The position numbers and the translations under genes are program-made. Positions 27,741 to 36,790 of a DNA stretch of 53,915 nt are shown piece by piece. Origin of the DNA: an uncultured SAR116 cluster alpha proteobacterium (GTDB taxonomy: Bacteria > Pseudomonadota > Alphaproteobacteria > Puniceispirillales > Puniceispirillaceae); NCBI GenBank assembly GCA_902523435.1, contig CABYZM010000008.1, positions 1-53,915 on the forward strand. The letters run 5' to 3'. Within the stretch, counting starts at the first letter, position 1. Each line of letters begins with the position of its first letter. The notes beneath the pieces are model-generated. The model was given only the letters and a program-made list of their open reading frames with translations. It was not told the origin of the DNA and ran no database searches.

Positions 27741-28385
27741 TTATGCAAAAAAGCTACTAATGACACTCAGATCAACAAGACCATCATGAAGCATCATTAC
27801 TGTTAAATAGACTAGCAACACCAACCCCAGCCAGGATAGCCACCTGTATTTTAGCATGATTCGCATAATCATTGAGGCAAAAAAGGCCATGAAAGCAATC
27901 GCTAGCGCCAGACCAAAAACAAGCAAGGTTGTGTTGTCCCGCGCGATCGCCGCCACCGCTACAATATTGTCGATCGACATCGAAACATCTGCCATAAGAA
28001 TGGTCAACAATGCGCGGCTAAATTTACTGTCATCGACCCCCTCAGAAGGTTCTGTCTTCTCTGTTCCCTGTTCTGCTTCTTCAGTTACATTCAGTACAGA
28101 CGGACCATTAAATTCCTTTAGGTCATTATAAAACCGCCAACATACCCAGGCCAGAAGCACAGAACCTACAATTAAAATGCCCTTAATCGCCAGAAGATAT
28201 GTTGCGGTGATAGCAAACAAAATTCGCAGGCCAGCTGCCAAAGCCATGCCAATGAAAATTGCACGTTTGCGCAATTTGGCAGATAGGCCAGCCGCAGCCA
28301 TGCCAATCACAAGCGCGTTATCTCCCGATAAAACAATATCAGCAAAAATGATCTGGATGACGTCAAAAACGACTTCTAGTGTCAT
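27741..28385 (-). CDS. TerC/YjbE-family integral membrane protein
   Basis: This 214-residue protein has about seven transmembrane helices and the TerC signature. Acidic membrane motifs are FADIVLSGDNALVIGMAA (about 12-29) and LMADVSMSIDNIVAVAAIA (about 128-146). TerC-family proteins act in metal (Mn2+) export or metallation of secreted enzymes in several bacteria. A charged cytoplasmic loop (95-115) separates the two halves. The gap to the next gene downstream on the minus strand is 72 bp without a clear hairpin. Confidence 0.9.
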   Translation of the reverse strand: MTLEVVFDVIQIIFADIVLSGDNALVIGMAAAGLSAKLRKRAIFIGMALAAGLRILFAITATYLLAIKGILIVGSVLLAWVCWRFYNDLKEFNGPSVLNVTEEAEQGTEKTEPSEGVDDSKFSRALLTILMADVSMSIDNIVAVAAIARDNTTLLVFGLALAIAFMAFFASMIMRIMLKYRWLSWLGLVLLVYLTVMMLHDGLVDLSVISSFFA

Positions 28386-28526
28386 AGTAACCCGAAATGC
28401 CGCTTGGCGTTATTTTCCTCAAAAAGTTGGGCTTTCTCACAGAATTGAAGACACGCTAACAGAATTTTTAACGTTAGCAAGTTAAAGCTGAACGAAATAC
28501 AAGTTTCTTTTGCGCGGCTGATTTTA

Positions 28527-29831
28527 CTAAGCTAGCTGATTTTGTTGAGCAAGGCGCATCTGGACAGCCGAATTGTCCTTATCGATGGCCACATCAGACC
28601 AACAGATTGTATGGCCAGCACGAATATCAGAGGTTAGTTTGACCTGATGAGCAAGACCAATCGGCAGCGCATTTTCTGCAACAGACTTAGCTGCCGGATA
28701 AAGCTTGCCCCACACAGTATAGCCGCCTTCACCATCCAGCACCTCGCCAGCACGAATATCACGTTTGGCTATGGCCACCACATCACCTGTGAATTGCTGT
28801 GTTGTGCCTGTGGGCTGGCCGCACAGGGCAGCGGTTAGAACTGATATGTTCAGCTCAAGTCCAATCAGGTGAAACGGCTTATACATGGCTGAATATTGAC
28901 CAGAGCTGTCTGTATTCATCCCATATTGCTGAAAACAGGCGGCAGCATAATCATTCGGCGCTTTAACCACCACATAAACTCCCCAGCGCAAATCCTTGAA
29001 AACCGGCCGGCCATCACGTTCTAATGACGAGACAACTTCAACCTGACCAGGTTCATCTAACACACCGCCAGCATCTACTGGTCGCAGAATATGTGCTAGG
29101 TCATCCATGCCCGCTGCTGGAAACCGCAATCCATCTCCTGGACAGGACAGACCTGTGGCATTGGCAATTGCTGCCATTTCAAGCGCAGATTTGGTGCCAT
29201 CGAGAAAGCTGTTGAACATCTGACTATTCATCCCAGCGTCAGCCGCCTGCTGAGCGGTTAGCCCATAAAAATCCCACACTGTATCCGGGGTAGCATAATG
29301 ATAGGCGGGCAGATATTTTGTACCTTTCCCAGCTGCAACCACTTCAAAACCGCAGGAACGTGCCCAATCCACAAGCTCTACTGTTAAGGCTGGCTGGTCA
29401 CCATAAGCCATTGAATACACTGTACCAGCAGAGCGCGCACGACGGGCCAGTTCGGCCCCCGCTAAAACATCAGCTTCCACATTTACCATCACAATATGTA
29501 GACCATGACTGATCGCCATCTGCGCATGATAAATCCCAGCAACAGGGTTGCCGGTAGCTTCAACCACTACATCGACTGTCCCACTCCGCATCATCGTTTC
29601 AGCATCATCAGTAAAATGAACTGCATCAACCTGCTCAGTTGCCCATCCTGTCGCGCGGCAGGCCGCCTTAGCGTTATCGGGGTGAAGATCGGTAATATAA
29701 CTGACCACCAACCCGGGCGTTGTGGGCACTTGCGATAAAAACATTGAGCCAAATTTTCCTGCCCCGATCAGGCCAACACGAACCGGCTTTTCAGCCTCTG
29801 CCCGGCGAAGAAGTTCAGGATACAGATACAT
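28527..29831 (-). CDS. COG4091-type NAD(P) dehydrogenase with SAF domain
   Basis: Start chosen at ATG 29831 (a TTG lies one codon upstream). The 434-residue protein has an N-terminal Rossmann domain, GLIGAGKFGSMF. A homoserine-dehydrogenase-like middle follows, then a C-terminal SAF domain (about 350-425, with IRAGEVLDGEGG and SDIRAGHTICWSD). This architecture defines the COG4091 'predicted homoserine dehydrogenase' group, some of which act on branched or uronic sugar acids. The biosynthetic homoserine role is unlikely in this catabolic setting. It follows the PhyH gene by 21 bp. Confidence 0.85.
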   Translation of the reverse strand: MYLYPELLRRAEAEKPVRVGLIGAGKFGSMFLSQVPTTPGLVVSYITDLHPDNAKAACRATGWATEQVDAVHFTDDAETMMRSGTVDVVVEATGNPVAGIYHAQMAISHGLHIVMVNVEADVLAGAELARRARSAGTVYSMAYGDQPALTVELVDWARSCGFEVVAAGKGTKYLPAYHYATPDTVWDFYGLTAQQAADAGMNSQMFNSFLDGTKSALEMAAIANATGLSCPGDGLRFPAAGMDDLAHILRPVDAGGVLDEPGQVEVVSSLERDGRPVFKDLRWGVYVVVKAPNDYAAACFQQYGMNTDSSGQYSAMYKPFHLIGLELNISVLTAALCGQPTGTTQQFTGDVVAIAKRDIRAGEVLDGEGGYTVWGKLYPAAKSVAENALPIGLAHQVKLTSDIRAGHTICWSDVAIDKDNSAVQMRLAQQNQLA

Positions 29832-29852
29832 CAATTCATATCCGGACCGTTC

Positions 29853-30650
29853 TTATTCAGCAGCCTGACGCGCGGCAACCAATTCATCAAGGCAATTATC
29901 TGGCAGCGACATGATCGGCGTAAAATCACGGTGCGCAATCCATTCCTTACGGTTAAAGGCACGAATATGATTATCGACGTGACATAAAGAGAGATAGACA
30001 ATGGTTCGGTCAAAAGGCGAAATATTCGCTGGACTGGCATGCACCAGCAGCGAAGAAAACATCAGCATACTACCTGCCGGACCTGTAGGAGCAACACAAC
30101 CGCCCCGCTCAGCTAGCTCGCTGACTTTATCGCGATCCAGTGTCCATAACGGATAACTAGTGGTGCTCAGATCGTGGCCGGCATCGATTACCCCAATTTT
30201 ATGGCTGCCAGGAATGAATAACAAGGGTCCATTAGCCGCGGTAACATCATCTAGAAACACAGCAATATTCATTGCCCGAGGCTCTGGCATCTCATCATCA
30301 CGCTTCCAGGTGCCATAATCCTGATGCCATTGCCAGACATCACCGTCAAAAGCGGCTTTGGCATTGACCTTGAACTGATGCATGTAAACATCGCCTTCTA
30401 AAAGATCAGATACTGGCTCTATCAAGCGTGGATGCGCGCCAAGTCGCCGAAACCCCTCATTATAGGTGTGCGCGGCAAAAGCTGTCCGAGCGACACCTGA
30501 TGTTTCCCGCCATACCTCTTCACGCTGAAGGGCATAGACATTATCCGCTTCCGCTTTCAGTAAATTGGCTTCTTCAGGGGTAAACAGGCCTGGAAAAAAC
30601 AGATAACCTTCTCGGTCAAATTCAGCACGCTGGTCTGCGTTCAATCTCAT
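29853..30650 (-). CDS. PhyH-family Fe(II)/2-oxoglutarate dioxygenase
   Basis: This 265-residue protein contains the iron-binding HxD in WQWHQDYGTW and the distal His in LVHASPANIS. It also has the 2-oxoglutarate-binding Arg region and GPLLFIPGSHK. Several blocks resemble ectoine hydroxylase EctD, but no ectABC genes are nearby and it is shorter than EctD (about 300), so the substrate is left open. AGGAGG precedes the start at ideal spacing. The COG4091 gene follows, suggesting hydroxylation then oxidation of one substrate. Confidence 0.85.
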   Translation of the reverse strand: MRLNADQRAEFDREGYLFFPGLFTPEEANLLKAEADNVYALQREEVWRETSGVARTAFAAHTYNEGFRRLGAHPRLIEPVSDLLEGDVYMHQFKVNAKAAFDGDVWQWHQDYGTWKRDDEMPEPRAMNIAVFLDDVTAANGPLLFIPGSHKIGVIDAGHDLSTTSYPLWTLDRDKVSELAERGGCVAPTGPAGSMLMFSSLLVHASPANISPFDRTIVYLSLCHVDNHIRAFNRKEWIAHRDFTPIMSLPDNCLDELVAARQAAE

Positions 30651-30718
30651 AACAACCTCCTGTGTAATAACCCTCCGCTAAGGATATAGTTTTCCTTATC
30701 ATCACTTGTCTCTAGCCA

Positions 30719-31801
30719 TCAACCATTTGGACGAATTAGTCGTTTCAGTGTTGGAATTAATACTGGAAGCGACAGAATGATGAACATGATCCTTATTGTA
30801 TGATGCACAGCAACAAAGGCAACGTCAAAACCAAATAGCAGAGCCAGCAACGTAACCTCATAAAGCCCGCCTGGCACAAAAGCCAACCATAATTTGAGGA
30901 GGTCAAGACCAAACAGAGCGTTCAAAAACAAAGCAGAAATAGCATAAACCACTAACATAATCACTGCGCTGACTACCGCATCAGCAATATAGCTATATAG
31001 CTCGCGGAACTGGACTTGAGCCAAGCGCGCGCCTATAGCCCCACCAATCGCAACCTGTGCAAGAATTACAAACTCAGAAATGCGGGGTATATCAAGCGCA
31101 CCAGTTACATGTAGCACAATACTAAGACATAAAGGACCGAGCAGATGTGGCATAGGCATGTGCAAAAGCCGTGCGATCAGATAGCCAACCAAAGCAGTCA
31201 TCAAAAACATAGACAGAACCCACAACGGAAGTGAGAGAAAGGTCGGCATCTGATGCAAAACAAAATTCGACTGCGCAACAGCTAAATGACCCTGAGAAGC
31301 AGCCAAAAGCAGCGGTGTTGAGCAAAAAACTAACACAACACGCACTAGATGAAACAAGGCCACAACATAGTCTTTTTCTGTATGTTCACGAGCAATCATT
31401 AGAATTTCAGCCTGTCCCCCAGGAACTGAACTCAAAAACGCCTCAGTTATTGGATAGTGTCTAATGCGGACCAGCCAAAACATACCTACTATCGTGGCAA
31501 TAGCTGTTGTAACCAACATCACCCCAAGGGTTGCCGCCCAACCGTTAATGTGGGCGATTAGCTCAGGATTGAAGCTGGTCCCTATTAGAACAGAGAGCCC
31601 CATTACAACTGGCACATGAAACCAGCGAGCAATCCCTAGATATGGCTGTACTGCAGGTAGAGAGCCGCCAACCATCCATACACCAAATAAACTGCCCATC
31701 AAATAAGGTGCTGGAACCCCAACAGATTCGCATATAAAACCTGCTGTCAACGCAACAGCAGAAGTCACAACGATTTTAAGACAGTCTTTGGCAACGCCCA
31801 T
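30719..31801 (-). CDS. AbrB-family (Gate/AmoA-like) membrane transporter
   Basis: This 360-residue protein has about ten transmembrane helices in two similar halves, each with a PxPxLMG/PMPHLLG motif (PAPYLMGSL near residue 30, MPMPHLLGPL near 217). The family is often mis-named 'ammonia monooxygenase' or 'AbrB transcriptional regulator'. It is a small-molecule membrane transporter family with poorly known substrates. It sits between hydantoinase B and PhyH, so it may export or import an intermediate of the same pathway. Confidence 0.85.
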   Translation of the reverse strand: MGVAKDCLKIVVTSAVALTAGFICESVGVPAPYLMGSLFGVWMVGGSLPAVQPYLGIARWFHVPVVMGLSVLIGTSFNPELIAHINGWAATLGVMLVTTAIATIVGMFWLVRIRHYPITEAFLSSVPGGQAEILMIAREHTEKDYVVALFHLVRVVLVFCSTPLLLAASQGHLAVAQSNFVLHQMPTFLSLPLWVLSMFLMTALVGYLIARLLHMPMPHLLGPLCLSIVLHVTGALDIPRISEFVILAQVAIGGAIGARLAQVQFRELYSYIADAVVSAVIMLVVYAISALFLNALFGLDLLKLWLAFVPGGLYEVTLLALLFGFDVAFVAVHHTIRIMFIILSLPVLIPTLKRLIRPNG

Positions 31802-31836
31802 GCCACATCTCTCTGATAATTGGTTATTTTGACCTG

Positions 31837-33570
31837 CTAAATATCAACCGCGTTGGCATCTGCTAGAATGGCCACAATCTCTTCTTTATCAAGTCCATAG
31901 ATCTGCGCTGCTTTTTCAGCTGTAATGTAACCACCGATTAAATCATGTCTTACCGCATCCATATCACGCGCTCTAGGATTGCCATAGCCACCACCACCAG
32001 GAAAAGCCATCTTTACCGTCCGACCCGGGGGGATAAACTGTTTACCCTTTCCTCGCATAGCGGTGCCGTTATCCTGTTGGATTGTTGTTGGCGCACCCGC
32101 CGAACCACCACGCCGTCCGCGGGCCGGATGCTGGACACGGTCAAACATGGCCTGAAGGTCAAATTCATGCCCAGCCTGCACCCCAACTTCCATAAATTGG
32201 CCAAGACCCCCTCGATACTGACCTGGACCGCCGCTATCGGGACGCAGCTCTTTGCGCCAGATTATTACTGGACCAACCTGCTCAGTCGCTTCAACCGGCA
32301 TGGTCATCACACCAGAGGGAAAGGCTGTAGCGTTCATCCCGTCAAGGTTGGGCCGTGCGCCTGACCCGCCAGAATTGAACATCAGAACCTCTGCACGTAT
32401 TGCATCAGAAGGCGCGGCTTTGTCTGAGCGAGGGCGCAGGCTCACCTGAAAATTGCATAAACACCCTGCCCCTTCAGCTGGCAAAAGATCCGGCAACAGC
32501 TTGTCTAGTGCATCATAAACCGTATCCGGCACAAAATGGCCGATCACGTGACGCAGCGCAACAGGAGCAGGATGAAGCGCATGCACAATGGAGTTTTCAG
32601 GTGCGGTAATTTCAAACGGTGCAAGCGAGGCTGCATTATTCGGAATATCTGGCGCAATCGCGCATTTGAGCGCGTAGCACGCATAGGCTTTGGTATAAAC
32701 CAAAGGTACGTTTATACCCTTTTTATCAAGCCTAGATGTGCCTTCCCAGTCACACAAGATGCGATCCGTTTCAATGGAAACAGTCACATTCAAATCAACT
32801 GGTGTAGAAAACCCATCTATGCGCATATGACCCGATGCCTGTCCCGGCTCTAATGCATTAATTCGTTCAAGAGTAGCTCGGCGTGACCGCTGCAGAATAA
32901 AATCAGATATTGATGAAAGATTATCCAATTCAAACTCAGTCATCATATCCATCAGACGACGATGGCCAATCTCATTACAATTAGACAGCGCATAAATATC
33001 GCCAATCAGCTGGTCAGGTTCACGCACATTCGCCCTGATGATAGTTTGCAGGGTCCCATCAAAACAGCCCTTGTTTGCAAGCTTCATGATGGGGATGTAA
33101 AGGCCTTCCTCATAAATTGAATTTGCATCAGCCCCAAAACCACGCCCACCAATATCGACAATGTGCGCGGTACAGGCAAAGAAACCAACCAATTGCCCCT
33201 CCCGGAAAGAGGGTGTCACGAGAGTGATATCATGCAGATGACCGGTGCCTAACCACGGATCGTTCGTGATGTAGACGTCACCTTCTGCCATGTTGCTGCG
33301 GCCAATAACCCTGATGAAATGACCAACAGCATCAGCCATTGCATTCACATGGCCTGGGGTGCCTGTGACCGCCTGTGCCAGCATCTCGCCTGTTTCATTA
33401 TACACCCCAGCAGATAGATCTCCTGCCTCTCGCACGGAAGTTGAAAAAGCCGTTCTGACCAGGGCCTGTGCCTGTTCCTCAACCACTGAAATCAGCCTAT
33501 TCCACATCACCTGAAGGGCAACTGGTGATATCTTTTTTCTGGCATTTTTCATCTTTTGGGGTCTGCTCAT
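31837..33570 (-). CDS. hyuB: Hydantoinase B/oxoprolinase family subunit
   Basis: This 577-residue protein has the HyuB signature blocks: RTAFSTSVREAGDLSAGV, a GDVYITNDPWLGTGHLHD segment, FACTAHIVDIGG and GGGYGNPRARD near the C-terminus. HyuB proteins pair with HyuA to open N-substituted cyclic imides or act as oxoprolinase or acetone carboxylase-like enzymes. The start overlaps the hyuA stop in ATGA, fixing the pair. The substrate cannot be told apart from sequence alone. Confidence 0.92.
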   Translation of the reverse strand: MSRPQKMKNARKKISPVALQVMWNRLISVVEEQAQALVRTAFSTSVREAGDLSAGVYNETGEMLAQAVTGTPGHVNAMADAVGHFIRVIGRSNMAEGDVYITNDPWLGTGHLHDITLVTPSFREGQLVGFFACTAHIVDIGGRGFGADANSIYEEGLYIPIMKLANKGCFDGTLQTIIRANVREPDQLIGDIYALSNCNEIGHRRLMDMMTEFELDNLSSISDFILQRSRRATLERINALEPGQASGHMRIDGFSTPVDLNVTVSIETDRILCDWEGTSRLDKKGINVPLVYTKAYACYALKCAIAPDIPNNAASLAPFEITAPENSIVHALHPAPVALRHVIGHFVPDTVYDALDKLLPDLLPAEGAGCLCNFQVSLRPRSDKAAPSDAIRAEVLMFNSGGSGARPNLDGMNATAFPSGVMTMPVEATEQVGPVIIWRKELRPDSGGPGQYRGGLGQFMEVGVQAGHEFDLQAMFDRVQHPARGRRGGSAGAPTTIQQDNGTAMRGKGKQFIPPGRTVKMAFPGGGGYGNPRARDMDAVRHDLIGGYITAEKAAQIYGLDKEEIVAILADANAVDI

Positions 33571-35660
33571 GTTTGACCTCCATCCAGTTTGGCGAATACA
33601 ACGATAGTCCCATCACCGCAAGCTACTGCATTGCGGCTCGAAGGGACAATAATTGTGGTCTCATCCTCCGTGAGCATTGCAGGGCCGATAATCTGTGTTG
33701 CGTCTTTCACTGCGTCTCTTTGCGCAACTGTGGCATTCACAAAAGTGGACTTCGCAGGATCAAAAAGGGGACGGGTATTTGTTGTCTCTAGGGTTCTCTG
33801 ATGACCTTGTTTCTGGACAGGGCGAACTTCTGGCGGTTCAGTATAAGCATTGACTGACCACACTGTGATTTCAATTTCCATACCCGCAACTGTTCTAGCA
33901 AAAAGCTGTTCATATTCCCGCTCAAAACAAGCTTTGTAGTCAGCCGTATCAGGCTTTGTGATGTGCTGGACGGTCAGCGGCACAGGAATTTCCCAGCCTT
34001 GTCCTGCATAGCGCATGTAAACTTTATATTCTGTTTTGATATTAGCATCTTGATCGCAACTGCGCACAAAGGCTGAGGCTTCCTTTTCCATATCGGCAAA
34101 TAATTGCTTTACTCTCACTGGATCAAATGAAGACAGTTGCATAAACACTGAATTATTAGCTTCAAAACTGAATGGGGCCCGCAAAAAACCAATGGCGGAC
34201 CCCACACCTGCGCCTTGCGGAATAAGACAGCGGCGTATACCTAGCTTCTCACACAAACGTGCTGCATGAAGTGGGGCTGCCCCACCAAAGGCGATCATCG
34301 TATATTCTGATAAATCCTCACCATTTTCAACAGCATGCACGCGCGCAGCATTAGCCATATTTTCATCGACCATCTCTGCCACACCCCAAGCGGCTTCCAC
34401 CGCTTCCATATCCAGTTTCGAACCAATATGAATATCAAGGGCCTGTGTGGCGCGCTCAGTGTAAAGAGGGATACTACCAGCAGCAAATCCGGCCGGATCA
34501 AGCTTACCCAAAATCAAATCGGAATCTGTTACTGTAGGAGCTGTCCCCCCTCGTCCATAGCAGGCTGGCCCGGGCTGCGAGCCTGCACTTTCAGGCCCTA
34601 CCCTAATCTGTTCTAATGAATCAACATGAGCCAGCGACCCGCCGCCTGCGCCAATTTCAACCATATCGATCACCGGAATTGAAATCGGCATGCCAGAGCC
34701 TTTCTTAAATCTGTAGGTACGGGCAACTTCAAATGTCCGGGCAGTCTTCGGGGTGTGATCCTTGACCAGACAAATCTTGGCTGTTGTACCCCCCATGTCA
34801 AAGGACAGCGCCCTATCGAGTCCATGGCTAACGGCAATATGTGCAGCAAATACAGCGCCGCCAGCAGGGCCTGATTCAACAAGACGCACCGGAAATTCAG
34901 CTGCATTTTCTAAGCTAATAATTCCACCGCCTGAATGCATAAGAAAGACAGGGCAGTAAGCCCCTTCTTTTGCCAACCGCCCTTTGAGCCGGCTTAAATA
35001 GCTTTTCATCAGGGGCTTAATGTACGCATTCGCAATCGTTGTATTGAACCGTTCATATTCACGCATCTGCGGAGAGACCTCACTGGAGAGAGAAATCATC
35101 ACATCAGGCAGACGATCGGCAAGTGCCCTGCCTATCATTTTCTCATGGCTATCATTTGCATAGGAATGCAACAGGCCAACAGCAATACTGTCATAGCCGA
35201 ATTGGACCAACCTCTCCGCTAACGCATCAATTTCAGCCTTTTGTAGAGGAATTAGAATTTTGCCATTTGCGTCCATCCGCTCATGTACCACATAACGATG
35301 ATCACGGGTCAGTAAAGGGGCAGGCAAGGTAAGATTCAAATCATATTGTTCAAACCGGCTCTCTGTGCGCATTTCAATCACATCACGAAAGCCTTGGGTA
35401 GTGATCAGGGCTGTTTTTGCTCCACGGCGTTCGATAAGCGCGTTGGTAGCCAATGTTGTGCCATGAATAATCTGGCTGATTTTATCAGGCTGGATAGTGA
35501 CTTGTTTACAGACAGTCTGCAGACCAGTAATGATGGCGTCTTCTGGTGTATTATAAGTTGTTAGGACCTTGGTCGAAGCCTGCACACCTTTACTGCTTTC
35601 CAATACCAAGTCGGTAAATGTCCCACCAATATCAACACCCAGCCGCCAGATTTCAGCCAT
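33567..35660 (-). CDS. hyuA: Hydantoinase A/oxoprolinase family ATP-binding subunit
   Basis: This 697-residue protein has an actin-like ATPase fold: LGVDIGGTFTDLVLE at the N-terminus, the HGTTLATNALIERRGAKTAL block, ALSFDMGGTTAKICLV and VESGPAGGA. It performs the ATP-dependent activation step with HyuB. It is the first gene of the hyuAB pair, followed by the AbrB-family transporter, PhyH and COG4091 genes on the same strand, which together look like a catabolic unit for a marine organic-nitrogen compound. Confidence 0.93.
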   Translation of the reverse strand: MAEIWRLGVDIGGTFTDLVLESSKGVQASTKVLTTYNTPEDAIITGLQTVCKQVTIQPDKISQIIHGTTLATNALIERRGAKTALITTQGFRDVIEMRTESRFEQYDLNLTLPAPLLTRDHRYVVHERMDANGKILIPLQKAEIDALAERLVQFGYDSIAVGLLHSYANDSHEKMIGRALADRLPDVMISLSSEVSPQMREYERFNTTIANAYIKPLMKSYLSRLKGRLAKEGAYCPVFLMHSGGGIISLENAAEFPVRLVESGPAGGAVFAAHIAVSHGLDRALSFDMGGTTAKICLVKDHTPKTARTFEVARTYRFKKGSGMPISIPVIDMVEIGAGGGSLAHVDSLEQIRVGPESAGSQPGPACYGRGGTAPTVTDSDLILGKLDPAGFAAGSIPLYTERATQALDIHIGSKLDMEAVEAAWGVAEMVDENMANAARVHAVENGEDLSEYTMIAFGGAAPLHAARLCEKLGIRRCLIPQGAGVGSAIGFLRAPFSFEANNSVFMQLSSFDPVRVKQLFADMEKEASAFVRSCDQDANIKTEYKVYMRYAGQGWEIPVPLTVQHITKPDTADYKACFEREYEQLFARTVAGMEIEITVWSVNAYTEPPEVRPVQKQGHQRTLETTNTRPLFDPAKSTFVNATVAQRDAVKDATQIIGPAMLTEDETTIIVPSSRNAVACGDGTIVVFAKLDGGQT

Positions 35661-35719
35661 TTCATGTTATCCTTTTACCACAGTGACATATGAATGCCTG
35701 AGGGCGTGTCTCTGTATCA

Positions 35720-36355
35720 TTACTTCATTAACATTTTACTATCTGCCAAGACCTCCTGAACATTCAAGGTTTCTTTTACATCCCGTCTTATACCAATCCA
35801 TCGCAAATGCAGGGAATTCCGCATAATTTCTTCATCTAGAGCTTTAAATTCATCTGTAACGGGAGCCCACCGCATGAAGGCATCCGCACTCGATACAAAA
35901 GCGAGAGCCGATGTGGCGGCCTCTTCCCAGGCCATCACTGCTGCGCGTTGACGTGTACGAACAATAACAGCATCAAAAGCAGTGGAATCAATATCCTCAT
36001 CGTGATGATGCAACAGCGCAGCTTCTGCGAGGTAGATAGCGAGCTTTTCGGCCTGCAATGCAGACAGACGCGCGCCAATAAACATGCGGGCGGCAAAAAA
36101 TAAGGCCAGATCAGCTACACAGGCAGCAAAGAAATGTGAGCGGGCTGTCCGCAAAGAGACAAGATAAGTGTCATCTTCAAATAATTTCGGCCAGCTTGTG
36201 CCTGCCCGTGTTTTTATATAGCCAAACAACGTAACCTGGCTAACATAAGCGGCTTGCCGAGCGGTAAAGTCAGTCAGTCCAGTTAGCGAATTTAAAACTG
36301 GGCGAGGTGCAAATCCCAACTTATTTCTCAGCGCAGAAAAGAGACCTTTTATCAC
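35720..36355 (-). CDS. Conserved helical protein of unknown function
   Basis: This 211-residue protein starts with GTG and has no signal peptide. It is almost wholly helical and rich in Ala and Arg. Notable segments are APRPVLNSLTGLTDFTARQA near the N-terminus, the ARSHFFAACVADLALFFAAR stretch and a HHHDED motif (about 116-121). I recall similar unannotated alphaproteobacterial proteins beside DUF4212/symporter pairs, which fits its divergent position here, but no function is established. The 182 bp to the DUF4212 start contain an inverted repeat. Confidence 0.7.
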   Translation of the reverse strand: MIKGLFSALRNKLGFAPRPVLNSLTGLTDFTARQAAYVSQVTLFGYIKTRAGTSWPKLFEDDTYLVSLRTARSHFFAACVADLALFFAARMFIGARLSALQAEKLAIYLAEAALLHHHDEDIDSTAFDAVIVRTRQRAAVMAWEEAATSALAFVSSADAFMRWAPVTDEFKALDEEIMRNSLHLRWIGIRRDVKETLNVQEVLADSKMLMK

Positions 36356-36417
36356 CTATTACCCCAAATTTCTGTGTTTTTTTGACTAATGTGCTTTTTC
36401 AGCATATTATAACGCAA

Positions 36418-36445
36418 CGTCTTTAGGGGGGAAATTGTAAAGACG
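36418..36445. promoter_or_regulatory. 8 bp inverted repeat upstream of symporter operon
   Basis: CGTCTTTA and TAAAGACG form a perfect 8 bp stem around a 12-base loop beginning with six G. It lies 93 bp before the DUF4212 start in the divergent intergenic region. It could be an operator or a leader hairpin; the tract after it is AAATTTT, too weak for a confident terminator. Confidence 0.4.
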
Positions 36446-36537
36446 AAATTTTGCAGGTTCTTGAGCAGAATCTGCATCTTTCTCATGTACAACAAACTCC
36501 CTAAATATTAATAGCAACAAGCTTTTGAGGGGGAATT

Positions 36538-36780
36538 ATGTCTTCAAAACAAAATGAGCATTGGACAAAAACCAAATCGCTTACGACGACCACGCTCGTC
36601 ATCTGGGCGATTATATCTTTTGTCATCCATTGGTTCGGGGAAGGCTTAAATTCAGATGCCTTTCCAGGAGCCTATTTCATGGCGGGCATGGGCTCACAAG
36701 TAGCCTTTGCTGTGCTGGTGTTCTGGTTTGCCAGTCGCCAAAACCAAATTGACGAAGAATTTGGCTTCGGCGAAAAGTAA
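36538..36780 (+). CDS. DUF4212 small subunit of Na+/solute symporter
   Basis: This 80-residue protein has two transmembrane helices (about 19-36 and 46-64) and ends with a charged tail (RQNQIDEEFGFGEK). It matches the DUF4212 family, encoded beside VC_2705-type sodium:solute symporters, and is presumed to be their small subunit. GAGGGGG precedes the ATG. The large subunit gene follows after 10 bp. Confidence 0.92.
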   Translation: MSSKQNEHWTKTKSLTTTTLVIWAIISFVIHWFGEGLNSDAFPGAYFMAGMGSQVAFAVLVFWFASRQNQIDEEFGFGEK

Positions 36781-36790
36781 GGGGGCGTAA

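Noticed and set aside
28455-28478. GCTAAC/GTTAGC inverted repeat as terminator for the COG4091 gene
   Set aside because: Only a 6 bp stem with a 12-base loop and no T-tract in the minus-strand direction.
29853-30650. Ectoine hydroxylase EctD
   Set aside because: Sequence blocks are similar, but it is shorter than EctD and no ectABC genes are nearby; left as PhyH family.
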